From: an uncultured Sphingomonadales bacterium
Lineage (GTDB): Bacteria; Pseudomonadota; Alphaproteobacteria; Sphingomonadales; Sphingomonadaceae
NCBI GenBank assembly: GCA_903821685.1
Contig: CAIJLW010000027.1
Span: 1-54,930, forward strand
Length of the DNA: 54,930 bases
Reading direction: 5' to 3'
Part shown: positions 30,207 to 39,463 of the stretch, piece after piece
Layout: each line of letters opens with the position of its first letter
Numbering within the stretch: the first letter of the stretch is position 1
Position numbers and translations under genes: made by a program
The notes under the pieces: generated by a model
Databases searched by the model: none
Told to the model about the DNA's origin: nothing
Seen by the model: the letters and a program-made list of their open reading frames with translations, nothing else

Positions 30207-31040
30207 ATGAAAAATATCAGCCACGTCTATGAAACGCCGCTTGCCGGGGCGAATACAAATTGGACCGTGCCGCAAAACTGGGACAAGTTCACCGCGGATC
30301 AACATGCGATGTGGGACCGGCTGTTTGCGCGGCAGTCCGCGATGCTGCCGGGGCGCGCCGCCGACGCCTTTTTGCGGGGTATCGGCGTGCTTAAGCTCTC
30401 TCGTCCCGGCATTCCCGATTATCGCGAATTGAATGCACAGTTGATGGCGGCAACGGGCTGGCAGATTGTCGCTGTACCTGGCCTTGTACCAGACGCTGTG
30501 TTTTTCGACCACCTTGCCAATCGGCGGTTCCCTGCTGGAAATTTTATCCGGACGCCGGAACAGTCGGATTATCTGCAAGAGCCTGATGTGTTTCACGATG
30601 TTTTTGGACATGCGCCCATGTTGGCCGATCCCGTATTTGCCGATTATATGGTAGCGTATGGCAAAGGCGGGCTGCGGTCGCTTGGCTTTGACGCGCTTGA
30701 CCATCTGGCGCGATTATATTGGTATACAGTGGAATTTGGCCTGATTAAACAACCCAACGGCTTGCGCATTTATGGCGCCGGCATCGTTTCAAGTTACGCC
30801 GAGAGCATATTTGCTCTGGAAGACCCTAGACCCAACCGTATCGCGTTCGACCTGCTTCGGGTCATGCGGACACATTACCGGATCGACGATTTTCAGCAGA
30901 ATTATTTTGTCATATCCAGTATCGACGAATTGTTAAACGTTACTGTGGAAACAGATTTCGCTCCGCTTTACACGCGGCTGGACATACTTCCTGATATCGC
31001 CGCAAGCGAGGTTTTGGCGGATGATGTGCTGATTGCGTAA
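30207..31040 (+). CDS. phhA: phenylalanine 4-monooxygenase
   Basis: A 277-residue iron/pterin enzyme making tyrosine from phenylalanine. The iron ligands are H130 and H135 in FHDVFGH and E176 in YWYTVEFGL. Other family stretches are GWQIVAVPGLVP, RRFPAGNFIRTPEQ and RIYGAGIVSSYAES. It belongs to the small bacterial monomeric class. It lies 51 bases after ligA on the same strand without an obvious terminator between them. No pterin-recycling or homogentisate gene is adjacent. Confidence 0.95.
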   Translation: MKNISHVYETPLAGANTNWTVPQNWDKFTADQHAMWDRLFARQSAMLPGRAADAFLRGIGVLKLSRPGIPDYRELNAQLMAATGWQIVAVPGLVPDAVFFDHLANRRFPAGNFIRTPEQSDYLQEPDVFHDVFGHAPMLADPVFADYMVAYGKGGLRSLGFDALDHLARLYWYTVEFGLIKQPNGLRIYGAGIVSSYAESIFALEDPRPNRIAFDLLRVMRTHYRIDDFQQNYFVISSIDELLNVTVETDFAPLYTRLDILPDIAASEVLADDVLIA

Positions 31041-31066
31041 CGTCAGCAGGCCTCTCTAAAGACTTT

Positions 31067-32047
31067 CTACCATGTACCAAAATCGCCGGGCGGCTGGCTG
31101 GTGCGACCAGTGGCCCGCGTTGGACGCTTCCAGCTATAGGACCTGCGCTTTACCAGCCACAAACATGGCCAGTCGCCGCGATCAACGCGCTTTTGTAAAC
31201 GAAAACCCTGACGTCTGTAGGCGCGCAAGACAGCTTCTGCCTGCGTGTTTAACAGTCCGGCCAGTATGAGGGAACCGTCATCGTCTACAATCTCTGCAAG
31301 TGAGGGCGCGAGTTCAATCAACGGGCCAGCAAGAATGTTAGCCGTAACAAGGTCATAGGGCGCGCGTGAGGCGATAAGTGGATGCGCAGTACCTTCGGCT
31401 ACACAAAGCGCGATTTGGCCCTGAGAAACGCCGCAGGGCACCTTGTTGGCATTAGCATTGCCTAAGGTAACCTCAACACTTACGGGGTCAATGTCAGATG
31501 CCGTCAGATATGCCTTTGGCCACAAGCTGTGTGCAGCGAAAGCAAGTAAACCCGTGCCAGTTCCAATGTCAGCGACCAGGTCAAACCGTTTGCCAGCGCG
31601 CTTCATGTCGTCAAGCATTGCCAAACAGCCGCTGGTGGTTTCATGGCCGCCAGTGCCAAAGGCGCGACTGGCCTCAATCAGGAAAGGCCTGGCACCTTTG
31701 GGTATTTTGCCTTTGTTGGAACCGGTGTGAACATAAAAGCGGCCGGCATGGACGGGTTTCAAAGCTTGCTGACTCATAACAACCCAGTCAGCGTCGGGTA
31801 GTTTTTCTACAAGTGGCTTTGCCTTTGCTGCGCTGGGAACGCGGATTTGGATGGCACGGATGACAGCTTTGCTGGGGCCAACGGAGAAATACGCATCCAA
31901 CTGCCATTTATCGTCATTAAACGCCTCAACTTCGTCGGCGACGATTGTGGGCATTGGGTCAAGCGATGCCAGCCATTCATCGTCGTCATGTATTGCCTCA
32001 GCCTCCGCACGGGTACAGGGAAACCGTACCTTCCAATTACCGGACAT
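31067..32047 (-). CDS. prmA: ribosomal protein L11 methyltransferase
   Basis: 326 residues. A degenerate N-terminal substrate-recognition domain is followed by a class I SAM-binding domain with ADIGTGTGLLAFAA, ASDIDPVSVEV and the catalytic-region motif TANILAGPLIELAP. ASRAFGTGGHETT precedes it, a PrmA signature. The start at ATG 32047 overlaps the upstream SDR gene by 11 bases. ATG 32059 is an alternative. A basic, proline-rich tail (last ~22 residues) is unusual. Confidence 0.93.
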   Translation of the reverse strand: MSGNWKVRFPCTRAEAEAIHDDDEWLASLDPMPTIVADEVEAFNDDKWQLDAYFSVGPSKAVIRAIQIRVPSAAKAKPLVEKLPDADWVVMSQQALKPVHAGRFYVHTGSNKGKIPKGARPFLIEASRAFGTGGHETTSGCLAMLDDMKRAGKRFDLVADIGTGTGLLAFAAHSLWPKAYLTASDIDPVSVEVTLGNANANKVPCGVSQGQIALCVAEGTAHPLIASRAPYDLVTANILAGPLIELAPSLAEIVDDDGSLILAGLLNTQAEAVLRAYRRQGFRLQKRVDRGDWPCLWLVKRRSYSWKRPTRATGRTSQPPGDFGTW

Positions 32048-32729
32048 AGCTGGCGCCATTAACGTCGAGCACAGCGCCCGTCATAGAAGGCGGTGCGTCG
32101 AGAGCGCAGAATTTGGCGATTGCCGCGACTTCTTCGGGATCGGCGACTTTGCCTAGCGGAATGTCGGCGAGCAATTTGTCGCCACCGCGGCTTGCCAGAT
32201 AATCCTCAGCCATTCCTGTCATGGTAAAGCCCGGGCAGATGGCGAAGGCGTAAATGCCATCTTTGGCATAAGCGCGCGCGATTGATTTGGTCATCGCGAC
32301 CATGCCTGCCTTTGAAGCGGCATAATGCCAATGGGCAGGGCTGTCACCCCGATATGCTGCGCGGCTGGCTATATTGACAATGCGGCCCGATGCGTCGTTG
32401 GTATGCCAATGTAGCACGGCGCGTCGGCACAGGTCGGCGCTGGCGGTCAGGTTGATTTGCATAGTGCGGTCCCAGCTTGCCAACCATTCCGCGTCGGCCC
32501 GCGTGATGGGATTTTCTTCAAAAACGCCAGCATTGTTAATGAGGACATCGATGCGGCCGCCTAAAGCCGCGAGTGCGTCGGCCCATAGCCGCGCGGGCAC
32601 TGCGGGGTCGTTTAGGTCGCCGTCCTTGCTAGAGATTGCGACCACGGTCGTTGTGGCTGGGTCAAAGCTTGCGGCAATGGCCGCGCCAATTCCGCGCGAG
32701 GCGCCGGTGATGAGGATATGGGTTTTCAT
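32037..32729 (-). CDS. SDR family oxidoreductase
   Basis: A 230-residue short-chain dehydrogenase. The nucleotide-binding motif is TGASRGIGAAIA (residues 8-19), NNAG lies near residue 75, and the catalytic YAASK motif is preceded by the serine of NIASRAAYRG. The C-terminal DVNGASYVR end lacks the usual glycine doublet plus W/Y. The substrate is unknown. It is coupled to prmA by overlap and reads away from the sdh operon. Confidence 0.92.
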   Translation of the reverse strand: MKTHILITGASRGIGAAIAASFDPATTTVVAISSKDGDLNDPAVPARLWADALAALGGRIDVLINNAGVFEENPITRADAEWLASWDRTMQINLTASADLCRRAVLHWHTNDASGRIVNIASRAAYRGDSPAHWHYAASKAGMVAMTKSIARAYAKDGIYAFAICPGFTMTGMAEDYLASRGGDKLLADIPLGKVADPEEVAAIAKFCALDAPPSMTGAVLDVNGASYVR

Positions 32730-33032
32730 CCATGCTGCTTTTCACAGCGTCGATAAAAATTCAACCAAAGTTATCAAACGAGGTTACCGACAAATCGGGG
32801 CGCATTAGCTTTACGCGAAGAAAACGTATCGCTCACCACGCCAACCCGGCTTCAAGCAAGTTGATTTCCGATACGACATTGCTGGCGCTTTACCGGAAGG
32901 CGGAAAAACGTAATTGAACAAATTGGTTGGCGATTTCCGCGTTTCGCAAAGCGCGGGCCTTGCACGATGCGGCTAATCGATTAAAGAGCGACATAATGTC
33001 GAAAACTGACAATTATGAAGGACGCTGAACTT
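32730..33032. other. non-coding gap between the SDR gene and sdhC
   Basis: About 300 bases of divergent promoter space. No convincing gene is seen; short open frames here have no ribosome-binding site or family resemblance. The only marked structure is a 13-bp palindrome, CGACAT-A-ATGTCG, at 32989-33001, 31 bases before sdhC. It also contains a TATAAT-like CATAAT. A matching -35 box at normal spacing was not found. Confidence 0.5.
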
Positions 33033-33476
33033 ATGGCGAAAAACCCGAACCGACCACTTTCACCGCATTTACAGGTGTATCGTTGGTCGCCGCAGATGGC
33101 GGTTTCGATTTTCCACCGAGCTACAGGCTTTGTTCTCGCGACTGCCGGAATGATGACTTTATTGTGGTGGCTGTCGGCAATCGGTGGTGGTGCAGAGAGC
33201 TATGCGACATTTGTAAAATATGTTGTGTCGGCTGGGGCCGACGGCAGCGGTGTTCAAATCGCCAGTAACTGGTTCTTCCGTCTTGTTGCTTTGGCCGTCA
33301 CCTTCAGTTTCTTTCAACATTTGGCGTCCGGCCTTCGCCATCTCGTCCTGGATATCGGGGCTGGCTATGAATTGAAGACGAACCGCACATGGGCATCGGT
33401 TGCATTTGTTGCAGCCTTTTTTGCAACTGCATTCGTGGCCCTGTTTGTGGCATCGCGCTTTATCGGAGTTTTGTGA
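33033..33476 (+). CDS. sdhC: succinate dehydrogenase cytochrome b556 subunit
   Basis: A 147-residue membrane anchor. It starts with the family motif RPLSPHLQVYRW. Three transmembrane helices follow, with the heme-ligand region FFQHLASGLRHLVLD between the second and third. ATG 33033 is chosen because AAGGA lies ten bases upstream, within the six codons of an alternative ATG at 33015. Its TGA stop shares one base with the sdhD ATG. Confidence 0.95.
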   Translation: MAKNPNRPLSPHLQVYRWSPQMAVSIFHRATGFVLATAGMMTLLWWLSAIGGGAESYATFVKYVVSAGADGSGVQIASNWFFRLVALAVTFSFFQHLASGLRHLVLDIGAGYELKTNRTWASVAFVAAFFATAFVALFVASRFIGVL

Positions 33477-33865
33477 TGGACAGTAGAACAAATATTGGCC
33501 GCGTCCGCGGGTTGGGTTCGGCAAAGCATGGCGGGGAGCATTGGCTTAAGCAGCGCCTGACTGCGGTTGGCAATGTGCTACTGACGACTTGGTTCGTGCT
33601 GTCCTTGTTCATGATCCCAAGTTTTGAACATGGCCCACTTGCGCAGTGGCTTGCCCAGCCGCTGGTGGCGGTTCCAATGATCCTGATGATCGCGAACATA
33701 TTTAGCCATGTCAAACTTGGTCTTCAGGTGTTGATTGAGGATTATGTCCATGACGAGGGCCTCAAATTCGCGTCGATGACACTTCTTAATTTCTACGTCA
33801 TCGCCAGTGCCGTGTTTGGCATTTTTGTTGTCGCAAAACTCGCATTTACCGGAGCGCCCGCCTGA
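33476..33865 (+). CDS. sdhD: succinate dehydrogenase hydrophobic membrane anchor subunit
   Basis: 129 residues. The N-terminus reads [17 protein letters not shown], typical of alphaproteobacterial SdhD. Three transmembrane helices follow, with the heme/quinone motif [19 protein letters not shown]. Longer in-frame reading inside sdhC is rejected because it is cysteine-rich and unlike the family. It is coupled to both neighbours by TGATG junctions. Confidence 0.94.
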   Translation: MDSRTNIGRVRGLGSAKHGGEHWLKQRLTAVGNVLLTTWFVLSLFMIPSFEHGPLAQWLAQPLVAVPMILMIANIFSHVKLGLQVLIEDYVHDEGLKFASMTLLNFYVIASAVFGIFVVAKLAFTGAPA

Positions 33866-35667
33866 TGTCAGACGCATATAAGATTATTGACCATATCTAT
33901 GACACCGTCGTCGTCGGCGCCGGCGGGTCAGGTCTGCGCGCCACTATGGGCAGCGCGGAAGCAGGTTTGAAGACTGCCTGCATTACCAAGGTGTTTCCGA
34001 CCCGTTCGCATACGGTGGCTGCACAGGGCGGTATCGCAGCGTCTTTGGGCAATAACTCGCCAGATCATTGGACCTGGCACATGTATGACACGGTCAAAGG
34101 CTCGGATTGGCTTGGCGACCAAGATGCTATCGAATATATGGTCCGTGAGGCCCCTGCAGCGGTATATGAGCTTGAACATGCTGGCGTGCCATTCTCACGC
34201 AATGCAGACGGCACCATCTACCAGCGCCCCTTTGGCGGGCATATGCAGAATATGGGTGAAGGCCCACCAGTTCAGCGTACCGCTGCTGCCGCAGATCGCA
34301 CAGGCCATGCCATGTTGCATGCCTTGTACCAACAGAGCCTGAAATATGACGCAGATTTCTTTATTGAATATTTCGCGCTCGACTTAATTATGGAAAATGG
34401 TGAATGCCGCGGCGTGATCGCCATGTGCATGGAAGATGGCAGCATCCACCGGTTCAAGAGCCATGCTGTGGTGCTTGCAACTGGCGGCTATGGCCGCGCC
34501 TATTTCTCCGCGACGTCGGCGCACACCTGCACGGGTGATGGAGGTGGTATGGTCCTGCGCGCTGGCTTGCCACTGCAGGATATGGAGTTTGTTCAGTTCC
34601 ACCCAACCGGCATTTACGGTGCCGGCGTTTTGATTACCGAAGGCGCACGCGGCGAGGGCGGTTACCTGACCAACAGCGAAGGTGAACGCTTCATGGAGCG
34701 TTATGCCCCATCGGCAAAAGACCTTGCCTCGCGCGATGTTGTCAGCCGGTCCATGGCCCTAGAAATGCGCGAAGGCCGTGGCGTCGGTCCGCACAAGGAC
34801 CATATCTATTTGCATCTTGACCATATCGATCCCGCAGTATTGGCGCAGCGCTTGCCCGGTATTACGGAAAGCGGAAAGATTTTCGCAGGCGTTGACCTGA
34901 CGCGACAACCGCTGCCAGTGACGCCGACGGTCCACTATAATATGGGCGGTATTCCATGTAATTATCATGGGCAAGTTGTGACGAAGATCGGCAACGATCC
35001 CGAAGTAATCGTTCCTGGACTGTATTCTGTCGGCGAAGCAGCCTGCGTTTCTGTGCATGGCGCAAACCGCTTGGGTTCAAATTCGCTCATTGACCTTGTG
35101 GTGTTCGGACGGGCAACGGGCTTGCATCTGAAGGCATCACTTACCCCCGGTGCGCCGCATAAGGCATTGCCAGCCGACGCTGTTGACCTGGCGCTGTCGC
35201 GCGTCGACAAGTTCCGCAGCGCAAAGGGCGGTTCACCGACTGCAGAGATCCGCTTGCAGATGCAGCGCACGATGCAAAAGCACGCCGCGGTTTTCCGCGA
35301 CACGGCTTTGCTGGAAGAGGGCGTGACCGAAATGCAAAAGGTAAATCAGCGGCTGGCTGACGTTCATGTCACCGACCGCAGTCTGATCTGGAACACCGAT
35401 CTTATCGAAACGCTTGAGCTTGATAACCTCATGGGGCAGGCTGTTTGCACGATTGAAAGTGCAAACAACCGTAAGGAAAGCCGCGGCGCCCATGCGCACG
35501 AAGATTTCCCAGAGCGCGACGATGCCAATTGGATGAAGCACACGGCGTCATGGTTTGACGGTTGGGGCGGTTCAGGGGGCAAGGTCAAAATCGACTATCG
35601 CCCGGTGCATGATTACACCCTGACCGACGAAGCAGAGTATATTAAGCCAAAACCACGCGTTTATTGA
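33865..35667 (+). CDS. sdhA: succinate dehydrogenase flavoprotein subunit
   Basis: 600 residues. The FAD-binding motif [12 protein letters not shown] comes first, and the covalent flavin histidine is H49 in [10 protein letters not shown]. Catalytic motifs include [21 protein letters not shown] and [19 protein letters not shown]. It ends in IKPKPRVY. It oxidises succinate in complex II. No sdhB follows: the next gene is on the opposite strand and overlaps the last 26 bases, and a terminator comes directly after the stop. Confidence 0.97.
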   Translation: MSDAYKIIDHIYDTVVVGAGGSGLRATMGSAEAGLKTACITKVFPTRSHTVAAQGGIAASLGNNSPDHWTWHMYDTVKGSDWLGDQDAIEYMVREAPAAVYELEHAGVPFSRNADGTIYQRPFGGHMQNMGEGPPVQRTAAAADRTGHAMLHALYQQSLKYDADFFIEYFALDLIMENGECRGVIAMCMEDGSIHRFKSHAVVLATGGYGRAYFSATSAHTCTGDGGGMVLRAGLPLQDMEFVQFHPTGIYGAGVLITEGARGEGGYLTNSEGERFMERYAPSAKDLASRDVVSRSMALEMREGRGVGPHKDHIYLHLDHIDPAVLAQRLPGITESGKIFAGVDLTRQPLPVTPTVHYNMGGIPCNYHGQVVTKIGNDPEVIVPGLYSVGEAACVSVHGANRLGSNSLIDLVVFGRATGLHLKASLTPGAPHKALPADAVDLALSRVDKFRSAKGGSPTAEIRLQMQRTMQKHAAVFRDTALLEEGVTEMQKVNQRLADVHVTDRSLIWNTDLIETLELDNLMGQAVCTIESANNRKESRGAHAHEDFPERDDANWMKHTASWFDGWGGSGGKVKIDYRPVHDYTLTDEAEYIKPKPRVY

Positions 35668-36649
35668 TATCTGCGAAAACGGAGGCTGTGATTTCCAAGC
35701 TCCGTTTTCGTTTTTCATGATCGAAAATCGAACAAGCGACGATGATTTCGTCTGCTTGCGTGTGCGCCTGAAACGCCTGCACGGCTGCCTTTACGGTGTC
35801 GGCTGCACCAATGGCGCTGGCGGACAAAACATCATTCAACGCCGATGCAAAATGCGGGGGCAGGGACGCTACATAGCCTTCTATGGGCGGCGGCAATTGG
35901 CGTGGATTGCCCGTGCGCAACGCAACGAAGCTTTGCATCAACGAGCTTGCCAGATATTCCGCCTCCGCGTCGATTTCCGCCGCGATGACGTTGAAAGCGG
36001 CAATCGCGTGCGGGGTATCAAGCACCGCGCTTGGGCGGAAGTGGCTGCGGTAGATGTGCAGCGCCTCATCCAGCATCTGCGGTGCAAAGTGGCTTGCGAA
36101 GGCGAAGGGAAGGCCCAAGGCCGCCGCGACCTGTGCGCCGTAGAGGCTGCTGCCCAAGATAGAGAGTTGCACATTCGCGCCAGCGCCCGGCGTGGCGACG
36201 ATACCCGTTTTGCCATCATCGGCGAAATAGCTTTGTAATTCCATCACATCGCGCGGGAAAGCATTTGGGTCGCTGTCGAGCGTCCGCCGGATCGCGGCCG
36301 CGACGCGTTGGTCGCTCCCCGGCGCACGGCCAAGCCCCAAATCAATTCGGCCGGGATACAGCGCATCCAATGTTCCAAACTGTTCGGCAATGACCAAAGG
36401 GGAATGGTTGGGTAACATGATGCCGCCCGAACCAACACGCATCGTCTTGGTTGCTGCCGCAATGTGCCCGATGACAACGCTGGTTGCGGCGCCGGCAATT
36501 CCGCGCATGCCGTGATGTTCGGCGACCCAGTAGCGGGTGAAGCCAAGGCTTTCCGCATGCGCTGCCAGATCAGCCGCGTTGGCAAATGCGGAAGAGACGT
36601 TACCGCCTTCAACGACAGGTACGAGATCAAGAAAAGAAAAAGCTGCCAT
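35642..36649 (-). CDS. LLM class flavin-dependent oxidoreductase
   Basis: A 335-residue luciferase-like monooxygenase of the single-component group (YhbW/MsnO8-like). Motifs are [16 protein letters not shown] near residue 40, [20 protein letters not shown] near 75 and the FMN-related [14 protein letters not shown] near 100. The substrate is unknown. The 3' end overlaps sdhA by 26 bases and contains the sdh terminator. Confidence 0.9.
   Translation of the reverse strand: MAAFSFLDLVPVVEGGNVSSAFANAADLAAHAESLGFTRYWVAEHHGMRGIAGAATSVVIGHIAAATKTMRVGSGGIMLPNHSPLVIAEQFGTLDALYPGRIDLGLGRAPGSDQRVAAAIRRTLDSDPNAFPRDVMELQSYFADDGKTGIVATPGAGANVQLSILGSSLYGAQVAAALGLPFAFASHFAPQMLDEALHIYRSHFRPSAVLDTPHAIAAFNVIAAEIDAEAEYLASSLMQSFVALRTGNPRQLPPPIEGYVASLPPHFASALNDVLSASAIGAADTVKAAVQAFQAHTQADEIIVACSIFDHEKRKRSLEITASVFADINKRVVLA
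35674..35715 (+). terminator. Rho-independent terminator of sdhCDA, inside the opposite-strand gene
   Basis: A perfect 11-bp stem CGAAAACGGAG / CTCCGTTTTCG has a 15-base loop that can pair further, and is followed by five T. It begins seven bases after the sdhA stop and lies wholly within the 3' codons of the LLM flavin oxidoreductase gene on the minus strand. The T run points to plus-strand termination. Confidence 0.88.
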
Positions 36650-36726
36650 GATTCTTAAATGGTGGCTTAGCCCGCCAAAGCCAAGCGCAATCGACTATTT
36701 TTAAACGCCGTGCCATATATGTTGCT

Positions 36727-37341
36727 GTGTTGACCCAACTTTACATTCCCTTTCTCATTACGACGTTGCTCATCGAATTGACGCCTGGCCCGAACATGGC
36801 GTGGCTGGCCCTGACAAGTGCGAGCCAAGGCAAGCGCGTTGGCTTTGCCGCTGTGGCGGGGATTTGCCTCGGACTTGCGATACTTGCGCTGGCCTCAGCG
36901 ATTGGGCTTGCGGAACTTGCGACGCGCTCGCCCGCTGCATTTCGCCTGTTACGTTATTCCGGCGTTGCCTATTTGTTATGGCTGGCTTGGAGCGCTTGGG
37001 TGGGGGAGAACGCGCGATTGCGAGACCCCGTCAGCGGCAACGCGCTTGGCACATGGTTTCGCCATGGACTTTTGTTGAACCTACTTAATCCAAAGGCAGC
37101 GGTGTTTTTTATTGCGGTTCTTCCCGCGTATATTGCGCCGGATTTGTCGATTGACGCCCAGACAATGTTGCTGTCGGCAAGCTATGTGGTAATCGCGACC
37201 GCCGTGCATCTAGCGATCGTCGCGCTAGCGGCCCAGTTTCATGGATGGATATCGGTGGGGAGCAGGGGACGGACAGTCCAGCGCGTCTTTGCTATCCTGT
37301 TGGCAGCAATCGCCATCTGGTTCCTGATCAGCTCAGCTTAG
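36727..37341 (+). CDS. LysE/RhtB family amino-acid exporter
   Basis: 204 residues with five to six hydrophobic helices. The family motif ELTPGPNMAWLA is near residue 18, and the second-half LLNLLNPKAAVFFIAVLP is equally characteristic. The start is GTG 36727; TTG 36730 is an alternative, and an ATG slightly upstream is out of frame. Such carriers export amino acids or homoserine lactones. The last four bases (TTAG) are shared with the stop of the convergent lactate-dehydrogenase-like gene. Confidence 0.88.
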   Translation: MLTQLYIPFLITTLLIELTPGPNMAWLALTSASQGKRVGFAAVAGICLGLAILALASAIGLAELATRSPAAFRLLRYSGVAYLLWLAWSAWVGENARLRDPVSGNALGTWFRHGLLLNLLNPKAAVFFIAVLPAYIAPDLSIDAQTMLLSASYVVIATAVHLAIVALAAQFHGWISVGSRGRTVQRVFAILLAAIAIWFLISSA

Positions 37342-38486
37342 CGCCAGCGAAGCATCGAACGGTCAAGTTCCGATAAGGATTTAACACCCATAAGCCGCAT
37401 GTCGCGGGCAATTTCGTCGTGCAACTTGCCGACGATGCGCTCCACACCGGGTTGCCCAGCTGCAGCCAATGCATAAAGATAGAGCCGCCCACCTGAACAG
37501 GCAGTTGCGCCAGCGGCAATGGCTTTCAAAACATGGCTTCCGCGCTGCACTCCGCCATCGCAAATGATGTCGATTTTACCACCAACCGCATCTGCGATTT
37601 CGGCTATTTGGTCAAATGGTGAGCGCGAACCATCCAATTGGCGTCCACCATGGTTCGAGACCATGATGGCAGTCGCGCCAATATCCACCGCCCGTTTTGC
37701 GTCGTCGACCGACATGATACCTTTTAGGCAAAATTCCCCGCCCCAGTCAGACCGGACTTTTGCAGCCATCTTCCAATCCATTGAGGTGTCGAGCATCGTA
37801 TTGAAATATTCTGCCACGGAAACCGCAACATTGGTGCCGGCATCCACATGTGTTTGCAAATTGGGTAGCGAGAACTTCTCCCGGAACATGTAATTCAGTG
37901 CCCACATCGGGTGGATAGCATAGCTTAGGACAGACTCTGGCGTAAAACGCGGCGGTGATGTAAACCCGCTGCGCAAGCAGCGTTCGCGGTTCCCGGAGAC
38001 AATAGTGTCCACGGTCAAGGCAATCGCATCAAACTTTGCGGCCTTGCAACGTTCGACCATCGACGTATTCAGACCCTTGTCCTTATGGATGTAGAGTTGG
38101 AAAAGCTTGGGCGTTTTAATTTTCTCACCCACCTCCTCGATGCTCACCGTGGCAAGCGAGGAGATGCCAAACCATGTGTTGAACCGCTGCGCGACCGATG
38201 CAACGGCCCGTTCGCCTTGCCAGTGAAACAGGCGTTGCAACGCCGTGGGTGAGAGCATCAGCGGCATATCAATGCGCTTTCCCATCACCGTTACGGCCAT
38301 GTCGATGTCCGACACTCCGGCCAAGACATTGGGCACGAGGTCGCAATCGTCAAAGCTTGCGCTGTTGCGCAGCTTGGTTCGTTCATCGTCGGCCGCGCCG
38401 TCGATATAATTGAATATGGGTGAAGGCAGCCGCGCCCTCGCCAGACGACGGAAATCGGCAACATTATGGCAATCATTCAAACGCAT
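37338..38486 (-). CDS. lldD: FMN-dependent alpha-hydroxy-acid dehydrogenase (L-lactate dehydrogenase type)
   Basis: A 382-residue TIM-barrel flavoenzyme. It starts NDCHNVADFRRLARARLP and continues with FNYIDGAADDE. The middle has LTVDTIVSGNRERCLRSGF. The catalytic base histidine and arginine are in SNHGGRQLDGS, and the phosphate-binding end is CDGGVQRGSHVLKA. It most resembles LldD lactate dehydrogenase, but mandelate or glycolate enzymes share these motifs. It is divergent from 3-hydroxybutyrate dehydrogenase across a gap with a long inverted repeat. Confidence 0.88.
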   Translation of the reverse strand: MRLNDCHNVADFRRLARARLPSPIFNYIDGAADDERTKLRNSASFDDCDLVPNVLAGVSDIDMAVTVMGKRIDMPLMLSPTALQRLFHWQGERAVASVAQRFNTWFGISSLATVSIEEVGEKIKTPKLFQLYIHKDKGLNTSMVERCKAAKFDAIALTVDTIVSGNRERCLRSGFTSPPRFTPESVLSYAIHPMWALNYMFREKFSLPNLQTHVDAGTNVAVSVAEYFNTMLDTSMDWKMAAKVRSDWGGEFCLKGIMSVDDAKRAVDIGATAIMVSNHGGRQLDGSRSPFDQIAEIADAVGGKIDIICDGGVQRGSHVLKAIAAGATACSGGRLYLYALAAAGQPGVERIVGKLHDEIARDMRLMGVKSLSELDRSMLRWR

Positions 38487-38505
38487 GAATGGCTTATGAC
38501 ATATC

Positions 38506-38544
38506 TTTTAGACAATTGCATGCATTTGGATTCTTCGTCTAAAA
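38506..38544. promoter_or_regulatory. 8-bp inverted repeat between lldD and the 3-hydroxybutyrate dehydrogenase gene
   Basis: TTTTAGAC at 38506-38513 and GTCTAAAA at 38537-38544 are exact complements whose starts are 31 bases (about three helical turns) apart. A separate TGCATGCA palindrome lies between them. The position in the shared promoter region of two hydroxy-acid dehydrogenase genes suggests a common operator, which is inference. Confidence 0.45.
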
Positions 38545-38649
38545 TCCATGAGTAGGCATGCTTTCGACGGGCGCTTGTCCTGCGTCAACATTGCGTTTAG
38601 CGTTGCAAAGCGCACGTAAAGCTCACCTTAAATACAAAGGCACTCCTCG

Positions 38650-39435
38650 ATGTTCCTCAAAGACAAAACAGCACTCATTACCGGATCTACCTCAGGCATC
38701 GGGCTTGGCTATGCACGCGCCTTGGCGGCACAAGGTGCCCATGTAATGATCAATGGCTTTGGCGATAGGGATGTTATCGATGGCTATGTCGCCGAACTGG
38801 CTGAATCTAGCGGCGGAAAGGCCATGTATTCTGCTGCCGACATGACCAAGCCGGAAGCGATCCGTGCCATGATGGCCGAGTGTGCAGAAAAGCTTGGCGC
38901 GCCTGACATATTGATAAACAATGCCGGGATACAGCATGTCGCACCCGTCGATGAATTCCCCGAAGATAAATGGGACGCGATTATGTCGATTATCCTGTCT
39001 TCGGCATTTCACACGACAAAGGCAGCGTTACCCGCGATGAAGGCAAAAGGCTGGGGCCGCATCATTAACACAGGTTCCATGCACAGTCTTGTCGCTTCGC
39101 CATTTAAGTCGGCTTATAATGCGGCAAAACATGGCCTTGCGGGTTTTACAAAGACTGTGGCGCTTGAGGTGGCGACGCAAGGGATAACGGTGAACAATAT
39201 CTGCCCTGGATATGTTTGGACGTCTTTGGTGGAAAACCAAATTCCAGATACCATGAAGGCACTTGGGTTGACCCGGGATCAAGTGATCAATGATGTGCTG
39301 TTGGCCAATCAGCCGCAGAAGAAATTTGTGCAGGTTGAACAACTGGCGGCTTTAGCGGTGTTTTTGTGCCGTGAAGAGGCAAGTGCGATCACGGGCACGA
39401 ACCTCTCGGTCGATGGCGGATGGACTGCGCAGTAA
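38650..39435 (+). CDS. D-3-hydroxybutyrate dehydrogenase
   Basis: A 261-residue short-chain dehydrogenase. The cofactor motif is TGSTSGIGLGYA, NNAGIQHVAPVDEFPEDKW is the hallmark of bacterial 3-hydroxybutyrate dehydrogenases, and the catalytic tetrad includes the serine in INTGSMHSLVASP and SAYNAAKHG. CPGYVWTSLVENQI and the end SVDGGWTAQ also fit. It oxidises D-3-hydroxybutyrate, a product of polyhydroxybutyrate breakdown, to acetoacetate. A strong GGCACTCCTCG leader lacks a clear Shine-Dalgarno. Confidence 0.9.
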   Translation: MFLKDKTALITGSTSGIGLGYARALAAQGAHVMINGFGDRDVIDGYVAELAESSGGKAMYSAADMTKPEAIRAMMAECAEKLGAPDILINNAGIQHVAPVDEFPEDKWDAIMSIILSSAFHTTKAALPAMKAKGWGRIINTGSMHSLVASPFKSAYNAAKHGLAGFTKTVALEVATQGITVNNICPGYVWTSLVENQIPDTMKALGLTRDQVINDVLLANQPQKKFVQVEQLAALAVFLCREEASAITGTNLSVDGGWTAQ

Positions 39436-39463
39436 CAATTGCGTCTATGAGAATAGGTGAAGC

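Noticed and set aside
32732-32917. 61-codon plus-strand open frame in the gap before sdhC
   Set aside because: No ribosome-binding site, starts within the SDR start region, basic random-looking composition.
32960-32997. TTGCAC and CATAAT as an sdh promoter
   Set aside because: The spacer would be 26 bases, far from the normal 16-18.
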